Origin: Anagrus nilaparvatae
Taxonomy: Eukaryota > Arthropoda > Insecta > Hymenoptera > Mymaridae
Direction of reading: 5' to 3'
NCBI GenBank assembly: GCA_022575985.1
Contig: JAKSXM010000014.1
Coordinates: 25,234,001 to 25,298,000 of the forward strand
DNA length: 64,000 nucleotides
Below, piece by piece: positions 25,001 to 34,192 of the stretch. Position 1 is the first letter of the stretch, and the number at the start of each line of letters is the position of its first letter. Under the pieces are notes generated by a model that did not search any database, was not told the origin of the DNA, and worked only from the letters and a program-made list of their open reading frames with translations. Made by a program: the position numbers and the translations under genes.

Positions 25001-28000
25001 CGTAAACATTTTCTATTAAAACAGGTTTACCCAATTCAATACTTTGATGAATACTTTTAATATAGTTTAAATCTTTTACTCTGAGGACATTCAAATCATT
25101 TTGTTTTTCCATATTTTTAATCCACTCGTTAGCTTGATTTTGAGGATCTATAAATAAACACCACTGTAGAGAATTTTCAGTTATTAATGCATTTTGTAAT
25201 GAAAATTGATTGTTTGATAGTCCACATAAATGCCAAGTATTGATTTTAATTTCAACGCCAAGAAACTTGACAAAATTGTAATTTTCAGAAAATGGAACAT
25301 TATTTTGTTTCATGATTTCTCTTAATTCTGAAATTGCTTTTTCTCGATAAATTAAACTGTACACTGGTAAATATGTTATTAGAACACTTGCAAGCAATGC
25401 ATCTCCAACTAAGTTATTGAAAAATTGACCTAATATATTTGAAGTTTCCATCCATCTTGTTTTTTCACCACCTAGACTAGCTATCAAAGCTTCAGCCTTT
25501 TTTAATTTAGTCGTACAATTTTCCACTTCATTTTCTAAGTTTAATTTTTTTAAGAGGGTCGATTCTAATGTATTTTTTAAAGCTTGCAATTTTACATTTA
25601 GATCTGATAAAGTTTTACGTTTTGCATTTAAAAATGCTTCTGTTTCATCACATTCTTTTTGTGCTGCTAACAATTTTTCTTTTTTTGGTGCTACAATCCT
25701 TGCGACTTCATCATAAGCGACCATTGCTCTAACCCATTTGCAAAGACCCTCAGCAGCACTTGAAGCTTTTGCTACGATATGTGGCATGAAACTTTTATCA
25801 GACATATAATTTTTCTTTATAACTTGCATTATACTTGGTGATATATTATCTTTGTCGTAATCTTTTAAATTTTGTAAAAAATTCATATCACCTAGTACTC
25901 TTTTACTAGGACCCCAAAAATCCATACTCTTTCTACCTGTTACTGGGTCGACTATTCTTTCAGGTGGCACATTCAGCATAACACAAACTGCAGCCATAAC
26001 TAATTTTACATTATCAGGTGGATTTTTCATAGCTTTTACCAGCGTTATGTCTGTTGGTTTTAGTGTGTTTAACGCACTTAGTGCATCTTCCAAAATAGGT
26101 ATAGCAACTGCAAGTTCTGCTTCGCACTCTGTTTTCAATTGACCAGCTATCTCAGCCTTTTTGTTTGCTATTTCTTCGTCACGCTTAACAAGGATTGTTG
26201 CTTTTTCAACGCTTATATTTTCATTCTCAATTTCTTTCATTGTAGATTCAGTTTGCCGTGCAGATAATTCTAATTGAGGCCGTAGCTTCATTAAAGTATC
26301 CTTCATTTGAGCTACTTCATTAGCAGCTAATTGTAATTTTTCTAAACCTCCTATATATCTTTTTCGATTACCTTTAATTTCATCTTGTTTTTTTGATACT
26401 ATGTTTGTATATACCTTTATCGAAGAAATGTAGTTTAAAGGTGATAAATGACAAGTTCGATTTGTTTCCTCGAAATACTTTTTACTCATTTCTTTGGCAT
26501 TTTTATAAAATATTGTACTTGTTTCTATTACTTGGGATTTTAAAGCAGATTGAATATTTAAACATTTAATGTAACGTAAACCAAATTCTTTTAAGGCTTC
26601 TTCTGGCCAGCAATCAAACCAGTTAATTGTACAAAAATCAATTAATCGTGGATTCTTTTTGACTAATTTTTTCAACGAATTTTCAATAGGAGAGATATTT
26701 AAAATGAAATGAAATCTTTTGTTACATTGATCAATAAAATACTTCCAAATATCATCCATGTCCATTTCTAAATTTCTGTCATCATTTTGGGCAAAAAGTC
26801 TAACATCTTTAATAATTTTTAATTTTTCTTCAATCGAATATAATTGAGGTATTTCTCCAGTACTTATCAAGGATAAAATATCTTCAATAAACATTTCATT
26901 CAATTGACGATCAACAACCAAGTAAGCTGAGTTTTTATTCAATTTACCACAATCAATGAGAATTTTTTTAAAATCATTTCTCCAAAACATTTCAGTTTCA
27001 TTATAGCTACTTGTACCCAAATTAGGTCCATGTAAATTTACTTTTCCTATAAATGCAGCTAATTTAATTAAAGAGTTTCTACCTGAACCACTTGGACTTA
27101 TCATTAGTAAATTGTCTCCAGGGATAGCTAAACTTCGACAAACTCTCATTATTTGTTCGACGAAACTAGAAGTTAGAATAATGTTTATATTTATTTTATT
27201 AGTTTCGTTATAATCTTTCAAACACAAGTTTAATTTATTTTTTAAACTCTCGTTCGAATTAATTTCTTCATATTTATTAACACCCTTATCTAAATTCATG
27301 ATATTACCAAAAAACAGGTCCTTAAAACTTTCTTTTGTTATTTCATCATTTTCATATTTTGGAAGATAATCAAAAACTGAATCAAACGAATCTTTAAAGT
27401 TATCTTTAATTGTGTTTTTAATTTGTAAAAACAGCCACTCTTTATCATCGTTGTCTGTTATCCTATCTCCAATTACTCGGTAAGTTTCGTGAGCCCACAA
27501 TCGTATAAAAGTAGTTTTTGTTTCAACTGATTCTTTATTTATTAATCCACAGGATTTGCTAATTCTTTTAACATCATGTAATGTAAAATGATACAAAAAT
27601 TCACGTGGGGTTGGCTTCAACTTTTCATTAACTGCATTATACATGTCAATTGTAGCATTTGTTATACAAGTTAAAGTAGTTTGAACATCTTGAGTAAATT
27701 GATTTTTTTTAAGTTCTAAAAATAAATAATTAGAATAAATTCGAAAAATTGAATCTCTCGATGGTGTTTGATAAGCATAAATAGAAAAATAACGTAAAAA
27801 TCTTTGACTAATATTACTGAAATCATTTCTACCAATGGACATAGCACAACTGAACATCATGTTTGAAATTTTTAACTTTTCTTTATATTTTAAATCAAAC
27901 CAGAAATTACTATTCATATATTGTCGGATTAATTCAATAGGCGAATTAGAGTTATAATTTTTATCAATCAGCAAATTTAAATCGTCGATAAAGTTGAGAC

Positions 28001-31000
28001 AAAATTTTTTATCATTGTATCCGTAATAAAAACTTTTCAATTTTTTTAATTTTTTTAAAAATAAATTTTGGATGTACTCAGCAGTGACAGAATGACTAAA
28101 TTTAAAATGATTAGCTATATTTTTAGGGTGTATTTTAGTTTCAAAAAAATCTTGAAAAAAACAAGTTTTACCACTAGCAATACATCCATTAACAATAAAT
28201 GGTTTTTGGTATTTCATATGCAAATCAATTAATGTTGATAATTTAACACTTTCAGTCGTTGGTATATAAAAATCACGAAATTTAACATTTTCTTCAATTT
28301 TTTCAGATTTTAAAATATCATTACAATGTCTCCAAAAACCAGTACCTTTAAAAATGTAAATATAATCACTCCAATTATTATCAGTTGGCAATGCTATTTC
28401 ATACTGTTTTGTTGATATTGGTTTTGGATATATTTCATTTTTGCCTGATATCAAAGTAACGTAAAATTTTTCAAATTTCAATCTCGAACTGATGTCTAAA
28501 TTTCCACAAAAACATCGCAATGTTGACATTATAAGGGCTGCTTGATACCATATATTTATATGTTCCTGAGTTTTGTTATTTTCATTTTCATCAATTGCAT
28601 TCTGCATGTACATTTTAAACAAAGTAAGGGTTGACGTGACAATGTGATTATTTGTCAAGGCTAAAATTACTGTACAGTCGTTTTTAATAAATTTTAAACA
28701 ACAATCTATCGACCATTCAAAAAAAGTAAATATTATATTTTGAAAACCATTAAACATAATTGTGTTCGTGATATCTGCTAATACTAATTTTTTCCAACTG
28801 GAAATTTGATGATCTAGATGAATAATTGTACAACATGAAACTATCGAAGGTGACACGTTTTTCAAATTTAATGTCTCAAAAAATATTGACATATTTTTTT
28901 TCAAATATATCCTTTCGTTCGACGCTGAAATTAACATTTTATTTTCATCAATAACGGTTTCTAAATTTTCTGCCCACATTGTATGCATGTTACCATCAAA
29001 TATTAACCATTTTAATGTTACAGTTTCGTTTTTTAAAAGAATACGAAAAATTTCTGCTAAAATACCATCTTGCCATTTTCCATCATCTTCATTGAAATAT
29101 CCATACAATTGATTTAAATTCAAGGCTGCAGGATAAATTGTTTCACGTAGTATTTGAAAATTTTCATTTTCATAAAATTGTTTATCCATAAATTCTAACG
29201 ATTCAGCTAAAATTTCCAAAAGTTTTGTTTTACCAGTTAATGATTGTCCTGAAATAATGATTGATTTTCTGATATGAATAACTTCGTATAATTGTATTAT
29301 TTTTAATTTTATGAAATCATCACAGATAATTTTTTTATTTTCACATATTTTTTCTACAGATGTTATAAGATTTTCATAATTAGGTGGGGGTAATATTGCT
29401 TGAGGAAATATAGAATTAATTATAAATTGAAAATTAATAACATCTTTGTCTATTAATTGTGGAATATTTACATCAATTATAGAACGAAGTAGTAAATTTT
29501 CTTCATTTTCTTTTGAGTAAGTAAATTTTAATTTTTTTGCTGTTATAATTACAGCTTTCATGCTTCTTAACTTAAAATTATACTTTTTATTGGAATTTAT
29601 TTGATTTTCAAATTGTTTATAAATAGCAATTAATAAAGAAGAAAGATTTTTTGCATTGTGAAAACCTCCAGCAAATAATTCAACTTGACAAATTTTATTG
29701 TAATCGGGGCTCATAAAACAAATTGATCTAAAGCATTGTTTCAAATTATCTGGTAATTTTGATAATTTACCATAATCTGGTCTTTCATTTAAGCAAATAT
29801 AAGAATTAGGATTAAAATTTAATTGTGTGGTACCAATTGTGATATTTGGCAAATTGGCTATGCGACAGTGAGAAATTTGAAACATATATTGAGCCATTAC
29901 AGATAAATTAACTTCTTTTATCCGAGTAACATTTTTTAAACATACCCAAACATCAAAGGATACAAAGCCCTTAAAAATATTTTCTATGTAATTGTACACA
30001 AAACCATTGAACCCACAAAATAAAAAAAAAGGTTTTGCTAAAATTCTTGCTAAATTTCTTATTGTTTCTGTTTTTCCAGTGTTTGAAAATCCATAAACCC
30101 TTCCAAAATAATTTTGGTAATATCCTTCCATTAAAGCTCTGTAACATCTGTCTGTTAATGGATTGTTAACTAAAATATTTTGATTGTAACTGTAATATTC
30201 ATAAGCATATTTTATATTAGTATTTACAATGGTAACTACAACTTGTCCTTCTTGAAGATAATGTCGTACTTGAGCCTTCCAATCGAAATCAGTGTCAGTA
30301 TGAATTTTTTTATCGATTAACAAATTCGTTACATCTTCTTGATGAATAAGCAATATTATTAAACTTGTTATAATATCTCTATCTTTTTTTACTAAATTTA
30401 ATTTTAAAAATTCGACTGCTGCTTCCTTGTATGAATTTAATTTATTTTTACAAATTTTCAATCCATCAGGGTCAGAAAGTAAAAAATAACTATGAATTTG
30501 GGATGTCCATAAAATTTGCCAGATACAAATTATAACCATTCCTGGGGTATTTGAAATCCACTTTAATGTTAATTTACTGTCAAACGACTGCACTGATTCA
30601 TTTATACAAAATTTAATTAAATCAGTTACTTCTTTTTGAAATAACACAAGCCATTCAGTTACAGAATTTCTTGACGAAAAAGTAGGAACTTTGTTCATTA
30701 AACGTATTTCTTCACCTCCCGAACCAATAAAAGATCGTATGCAAGATGAATTATCGATACACAATTGATTGACACTAGAAAAACATTTATTAATGTAAGA
30801 ATTCTCATCAGTATGATTCTTAAAATTAAATAACAATTCCATTACATCCGAATCAGACATAAAAAATAATCTTCCAAATGATAACCTTAAATTTTTGAAA
30901 TATTCACAAGTTTTTGATTGTAATTTTTCAAAAATAATTTTTATTTCTATTAATTCTTCCATTACACCTGGTGTACTTGTGATATTATTGTAAGTTGGTG

Positions 31001-33803
31001 CTGATATAAAAGATTCTTCAATTATCTTCAATCTAAGTTTTAAAGTTTTAAAATCGTTGCTTTCTATTATTAATTGATTATTTACAGTTTGATTAGAAAA
31101 AAATAAATTTAAATATTTACAATGTGTTTGTGAAAATTGCCAAAGCTCTAAAACATTTTGTATTCTTAGAAGTTTTTCACGAAATTCATTTAAATTTGAT
31201 TCTATTGATTCTATAAAATACGATACATACATTTTTTCAATTTCTACAAAGTGACTTTGAAGTAAAATTTCAATTCTTTCAAAATGACTAAAATTTGAAA
31301 ATTTTGATGTTAAATCACGTTCTATTGAAAAATCAATATTTTGCCATTCGCTTATCATCATTACTAATTTTGTTTGTAAAAATAACTCTTTATTAGCCCC
31401 TGTGCTGATAATATCATATTTTTGAAAATCCTTGATTAAATCTAAAGCTATTATTTTTCTTAAAGTGGTACCAGCATTTGGTAACAAATTTATTTGTGCA
31501 ATATCAGACATTTCATCCCAGTGTCTCTTCTTTAAAGCAGGATTACACATGCAAATTGCAATAGGAACATATTTTTTAAAATTATTCATATCTTGTAAAG
31601 ATTGCCAACAAAGTTTTAAAGGTGCAGGTTGTTGTAAAGCATCTGGATCATCAACAATACCTGAAAATTTAAAACCTTTATTCGCTGTTAAATCAGATTT
31701 TATTTTAACTTTAAAAAATTTGTGTGTTTCGGTTAATTTTTCAAAATAATCCGTCGTTTTACTATCTATCAATTTGGCATCTAAATATTCAAATGGACCG
31801 TCTATCCAAACGGCGTTATCTTTTTGCCATTGATAAATTGTGCGTATTAAAGAACAAAATGGGTCCATTACCTCTTTGACTTCAATTATTTTTGGAAATG
31901 CTGTTTCTGGAAATTTAAACAGCCTTTCTTCGATATTTATCTTTTCAATGCGTTCTTCAATTTTTCGGACTTTTTTATTTAGTATGTCTAAAAATTCTAA
32001 ATATTCGTCAACTCTTTTTGCATCATCCATATTATCCAAAATAGCAATTTCAGGAAATAAATTATCAATGTCAGCATTTAAAAAATTAACTTTTTTTTGT
32101 AATTCATCCTCTAATTCGCTTTTTTTAGCCTCACAAAATATATTATGTTGACTAAAAACTGGTTTTATTAATTCAACCCAATTTATCGTAGCCTTGTTTA
32201 ATTCTATATGCTCGCTAGAAATAATAGCGAATTGAAGTAAAGAGCTTAACATTATTATTGATTCTTGAACTTTATTTTCTAGTTCAACGACTAATATCTT
32301 TGAAGCATGAGATACATAATCCGTTAGTTCAAATAATGATTTAGTGTCGTCAGGTATAGATAAAGCTCGACTTTCAAGATTTTCAAATTCACGACATATT
32401 GATCGATTAAAATTTTTATGTTTTCTAATAAGCTCCTTTACTAAAATATTTACTAGTTCAGAAGTATTTTGTTTTAAATCGTAAATCGCCGTTGATTGAT
32501 CAAGCGTACCAAAACTGTAGTATATATTTGGTACCATTTTATTCAAGTCTTCTAAATGAGTATTAAACTTTTCAACTTCCGAGCAATAAACATCAAAATT
32601 TTTTTTCTCGCGTATTAAATCACCTATTTCTTTTTTAGTCGAACTGGCAAACAACATTCCAAAACTTTTTTTCACTATCTCGTAATGATCTTTTAGAGGC
32701 TGAAAAGTATTTTCTAGCTGTTTTTGTAATTCAGAATGAGCTTCCTTCAAAAACCATTTTGGAACTCTAATTTTTATATATTCTGTTCTGAAATTTGATC
32801 TCAACCAATCTCTGAATGGAACAAGATCTTGTGCAAGTCCAGATATTTTATCTATAAAACTATGATAAACATCACAAATTTCAGCAAAGCTAGGTTCAAT
32901 TTCTAAATTATCATTTTTGCATTTTAATTGTAATTTTAGCTTAACACTGTGTTCAGGATATTGCAAAGTTTTAATTAGATTATCAACACTATTTATTAAA
33001 CAATTCAGGATTTTTTGTACAAATAAACTTTCAGCGCATTGTAAAAGTTTAGGTAATTTTTTATCATATTTTAAGTAACTCATACGAAGCATACATGCAA
33101 TTATTTCATTATAACATTGATTTCTTATAATGAATGAACATTTTTGAATGTCGTTCTGTACTATACTTTCTAAATTAAACAAATATAATTCATTAGATTT
33201 GTGAAAATCAAAATTTATTATTTTTTCAGGCAAATTATCATACAATATATCAACAATGTTTTTGACTAGAGGATGAGAAAGAAAATATCTTTTTGATAAA
33301 AATGCCCGACGAATAGCAAAAGTTGTTGGTATTTTATCACTGAAATTATTTTTAATATTATTTTCTGTTGAATTTTGTGTAAATGGTTTTAATATCAATT
33401 CAACGTTAAAATCTTGCATTTTTTTGTAATAATCATCTTTTGCATCTTGCATAACTGTTTTAACAACTGCTGAATGTTTGTATTTTAAATTATTTGGTAC
33501 AAGATTTAAAATATTTTCTTCCCATTCTGGTAAATAATTTTGAATAATTTTTGATTTAGCTAAACGTACCAATTCATCTGTTAAATACCATTTATCTAAT
33601 GAAGATAATTCTTGAACATTATCGTTTTTAATTAACTGAGGTTTACGATTTTTAACTATTTTAAATGCTTGAGCACGAAATTTTCTGAGAGGATTTTTTT
33701 CTATCATTTCATTCCTCGATTCATCAATTTGTGGTATTGGTGTTAAATGAGGTGTTTTTAATTTATCGTTTATTAATTTATAAAATTCTTGTTTATCTGA
33801 CAT
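22014..33803 (-). CDS. Axonemal inner-arm dynein heavy chain (DNAH3/7/12 type), intronless, degenerate AAA1
   Basis: Motor subunit of single-headed axonemal dynein. One uninterrupted ORF of 3929 aa; an in-frame TAA 12 bases upstream of the ATG fixes the start. The N-terminal tail and linker run to about residue 1200. AAA1 has PLTDRCYRALMEGYYQN and Walker A GFSNTGKT (1238-1245). AAA2 has GQSLTGKT (1519-1526) and VIDENK. AAA3 has GCIASGKT (1873-1880) and NFIDDLNLL. AAA4 has PSGSGRNSLIKLAAFIG (from 2237). The stalk and microtubule-binding domain, about 2480-2790, are very conserved (KPTDITLVKAMKNPP, DFWGPSKRVLGDMNFL, SSAAEGLCKW, LGGEKTRW). AAA5, AAA6 and the C-terminal domain follow, ending KRGTALYCQID. 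The stalk wording points to the DNAH12/DNAH3/DNAH7 clade. Oddities: no introns in 11.8 kb, and the AAA1 Walker B position reads WVCLKNVTRI where dyneins have WACFDEFNRI, so Asp and Glu are Lys1290 and Asn1291. The AAA1 sensor-I loop (around Asn1339) is also altered. The product is probably impaired in the main ATPase. Confidence 0.93.
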   Translation of the reverse strand: MSDKQEFYKLINDKLKTPHLTPIPQIDESRNEMIEKNPLRKFRAQAFKIVKNRKPQLIKNDNVQELSSLDKWYLTDELVRLAKSKIIQNYLPEWEENILNLVPNNLKYKHSAVVKTVMQDAKDDYYKKMQDFNVELILKPFTQNSTENNIKNNFSDKIPTTFAIRRAFLSKRYFLSHPLVKNIVDILYDNLPEKIINFDFHKSNELYLFNLESIVQNDIQKCSFIIRNQCYNEIIACMLRMSYLKYDKKLPKLLQCAESLFVQKILNCLINSVDNLIKTLQYPEHSVKLKLQLKCKNDNLEIEPSFAEICDVYHSFIDKISGLAQDLVPFRDWLRSNFRTEYIKIRVPKWFLKEAHSELQKQLENTFQPLKDHYEIVKKSFGMLFASSTKKEIGDLIREKKNFDVYCSEVEKFNTHLEDLNKMVPNIYYSFGTLDQSTAIYDLKQNTSELVNILVKELIRKHKNFNRSICREFENLESRALSIPDDTKSLFELTDYVSHASKILVVELENKVQESIIMLSSLLQFAIISSEHIELNKATINWVELIKPVFSQHNIFCEAKKSELEDELQKKVNFLNADIDNLFPEIAILDNMDDAKRVDEYLEFLDILNKKVRKIEERIEKINIEERLFKFPETAFPKIIEVKEVMDPFCSLIRTIYQWQKDNAVWIDGPFEYLDAKLIDSKTTDYFEKLTETHKFFKVKIKSDLTANKGFKFSGIVDDPDALQQPAPLKLCWQSLQDMNNFKKYVPIAICMCNPALKKRHWDEMSDIAQINLLPNAGTTLRKIIALDLIKDFQKYDIISTGANKELFLQTKLVMMISEWQNIDFSIERDLTSKFSNFSHFERIEILLQSHFVEIEKMYVSYFIESIESNLNEFREKLLRIQNVLELWQFSQTHCKYLNLFFSNQTVNNQLIIESNDFKTLKLRLKIIEESFISAPTYNNITSTPGVMEELIEIKIIFEKLQSKTCEYFKNLRLSFGRLFFMSDSDVMELLFNFKNHTDENSYINKCFSSVNQLCIDNSSCIRSFIGSGGEEIRLMNKVPTFSSRNSVTEWLVLFQKEVTDLIKFCINESVQSFDSKLTLKWISNTPGMVIICIWQILWTSQIHSYFLLSDPDGLKICKNKLNSYKEAAVEFLKLNLVKKDRDIITSLIILLIHQEDVTNLLIDKKIHTDTDFDWKAQVRHYLQEGQVVVTIVNTNIKYAYEYYSYNQNILVNNPLTDRCYRALMEGYYQNYFGRVYGFSNTGKTETIRNLARILAKPFFLFCGFNGFVYNYIENIFKGFVSFDVWVCLKNVTRIKEVNLSVMAQYMFQISHCRIANLPNITIGTTQLNFNPNSYICLNERPDYGKLSKLPDNLKQCFRSICFMSPDYNKICQVELFAGGFHNAKNLSSLLIAIYKQFENQINSNKKYNFKLRSMKAVIITAKKLKFTYSKENEENLLLRSIIDVNIPQLIDKDVINFQFIINSIFPQAILPPPNYENLITSVEKICENKKIICDDFIKLKIIQLYEVIHIRKSIIISGQSLTGKTKLLEILAESLEFMDKQFYENENFQILRETIYPAALNLNQLYGYFNEDDGKWQDGILAEIFRILLKNETVTLKWLIFDGNMHTMWAENLETVIDENKMLISASNERIYLKKNMSIFFETLNLKNVSPSIVSCCTIIHLDHQISSWKKLVLADITNTIMFNGFQNIIFTFFEWSIDCCLKFIKNDCTVILALTNNHIVTSTLTLFKMYMQNAIDENENNKTQEHINIWYQAALIMSTLRCFCGNLDISSRLKFEKFYVTLISGKNEIYPKPISTKQYEIALPTDNNWSDYIYIFKGTGFWRHCNDILKSEKIEENVKFRDFYIPTTESVKLSTLIDLHMKYQKPFIVNGCIASGKTCFFQDFFETKIHPKNIANHFKFSHSVTAEYIQNLFLKKLKKLKSFYYGYNDKKFCLNFIDDLNLLIDKNYNSNSPIELIRQYMNSNFWFDLKYKEKLKISNMMFSCAMSIGRNDFSNISQRFLRYFSIYAYQTPSRDSIFRIYSNYLFLELKKNQFTQDVQTTLTCITNATIDMYNAVNEKLKPTPREFLYHFTLHDVKRISKSCGLINKESVETKTTFIRLWAHETYRVIGDRITDNDDKEWLFLQIKNTIKDNFKDSFDSVFDYLPKYENDEITKESFKDLFFGNIMNLDKGVNKYEEINSNESLKNKLNLCLKDYNETNKININIILTSSFVEQIMRVCRSLAIPGDNLLMISPSGSGRNSLIKLAAFIGKVNLHGPNLGTSSYNETEMFWRNDFKKILIDCGKLNKNSAYLVVDRQLNEMFIEDILSLISTGEIPQLYSIEEKLKIIKDVRLFAQNDDRNLEMDMDDIWKYFIDQCNKRFHFILNISPIENSLKKLVKKNPRLIDFCTINWFDCWPEEALKEFGLRYIKCLNIQSALKSQVIETSTIFYKNAKEMSKKYFEETNRTCHLSPLNYISSIKVYTNIVSKKQDEIKGNRKRYIGGLEKLQLAANEVAQMKDTLMKLRPQLELSARQTESTMKEIENENISVEKATILVKRDEEIANKKAEIAGQLKTECEAELAVAIPILEDALSALNTLKPTDITLVKAMKNPPDNVKLVMAAVCVMLNVPPERIVDPVTGRKSMDFWGPSKRVLGDMNFLQNLKDYDKDNISPSIMQVIKKNYMSDKSFMPHIVAKASSAAEGLCKWVRAMVAYDEVARIVAPKKEKLLAAQKECDETEAFLNAKRKTLSDLNVKLQALKNTLESTLLKKLNLENEVENCTTKLKKAEALIASLGGEKTRWMETSNILGQFFNNLVGDALLASVLITYLPVYSLIYREKAISELREIMKQNNVPFSENYNFVKFLGVEIKINTWHLCGLSNNQFSLQNALITENSLQWCLFIDPQNQANEWIKNMEKQNDLNVLRVKDLNYIKSIHQSIELGKPVLIENVYEKLEISLEHILSRNIYKMDDNWFIDLGKETLIYRQNFRLYLTTKYYNPKFSQDTFNKVTIINFLLPSDALSDRLLDIVIFRERPELQEKFEKILVESINNKAILKRQEDTILHILSTSTANILEDEAAIKTLDSSKTTAIDLIRRQDAIKTAKDEIENYRDTYTQFTKYCADLYGTLNMLINLNYMYQFSLTWFTQLYIKSIESSNKSVIHKKRIDYLRLSSMQNLHSSVNSALFEKDKIIYSFILSVKTLLDTEQVTEQEFNVFMNISEKCNVSLDAELDSHSSCSWLPESTWKEICTISNSLTVFHDLANSVNTNVTSWKRYCSATNIDECVMPAPWNSKLSTFQKLIVIRILCPDRIIYKITEFIHTVLGKNYSSLNPNTISRSYTESNCFVPLIFILPCYFSPTTTVTRFAKLLGYSSKLHVLSMGPMQEKLAENIIQKARENGEWVLLLNCHLVLNWFLKLETIWESFDISNTSLSFRLWITTESNKDIPIGILQNSIKIVFDEPQSIKQTLVWAYKSEPIKNKEFFEGCPGKDRTFSKILYGFCLFHAVIRDKINFGCQSWKILYNFDELDLQTSIIQLKNWIKQCDKVPIKALSYFLSECNYGGKMMNMQDKIYLDTLALDFCNNKIISNFNYDFDTSPIYKIPKRNEYRDYIKHIHELPHYSSAEDFGLDKNATLIKNQFKVNDLIVSISRLNSKGKISCDINKNKLALSVGMKIFQKIPPKFDIQSIKEKYKISELEPLNYVLIQEIEAYNKCISVITNSLNELIKALQGDSVFSVKLEEIFEDVCDNRVPKLWTSQLNFYTKQSLLKFLPNLIERINYIKNWVNNGHSKSYWFGALVSCRRLFSVLKLIFAKKKQVNINQVSFESSVIKSNYPFDDSTIPEDTIYIYDLYLVGAKWNEHNQCLQEAKAKLLYNKMPVLSIEFIIKKFDNLINFYKCPLFVSPALHNVSNPTEDISENYILSINLKTDVNPKVWVKRGTALYCQID

Positions 33804-34192
33804 TTTGATTTTTTATTTCACTAAACACGTTATTTTAAAAAAAATAAAAAAATAACACTAAATACTTTGTTGTGTAAAAAAAATCTCTTATATGAGAATA
33901 AAAAGTTTTCTAAGTATCCAAGGAAACAATTGTTTGATACCTGACACCCATATCCCCACATGATTATAGATGCCAATATTACAAATTTATGTAAACAATA
34001 TTTAAATTGCATTTTTCTTTATTTTAGGTAACTGGAGGCCCAAGATAAAGAGGACTATTTTACAGTTGATAAAAAAAAATAAAAAAATAAAATGAAAATA
34101 TTTTCATAAACCAATAGTCAAAAACATCGAATAAAATACTTACATTTATTCGCAAACAATATTGATTTATTTCATCATCCCCAAACGGAAAC
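33804..34192. promoter_or_regulatory. Short divergent promoter region, dynein/CWC27
   Basis: Only 389 bases separate the dynein start codon (minus strand) from the CWC27 start codon (plus strand). Both promoters and 5' UTRs must fit here, so this is a natural candidate for a bidirectional promoter, assuming neither gene has a distant non-coding first exon. No specific element is identified. Confidence 0.45.

Noticed and set aside
31432..32151. Two plus-strand ORFs of 103-105 codons
   Set aside because: Antisense to the dynein heavy chain, which has clear family similarity through this region.
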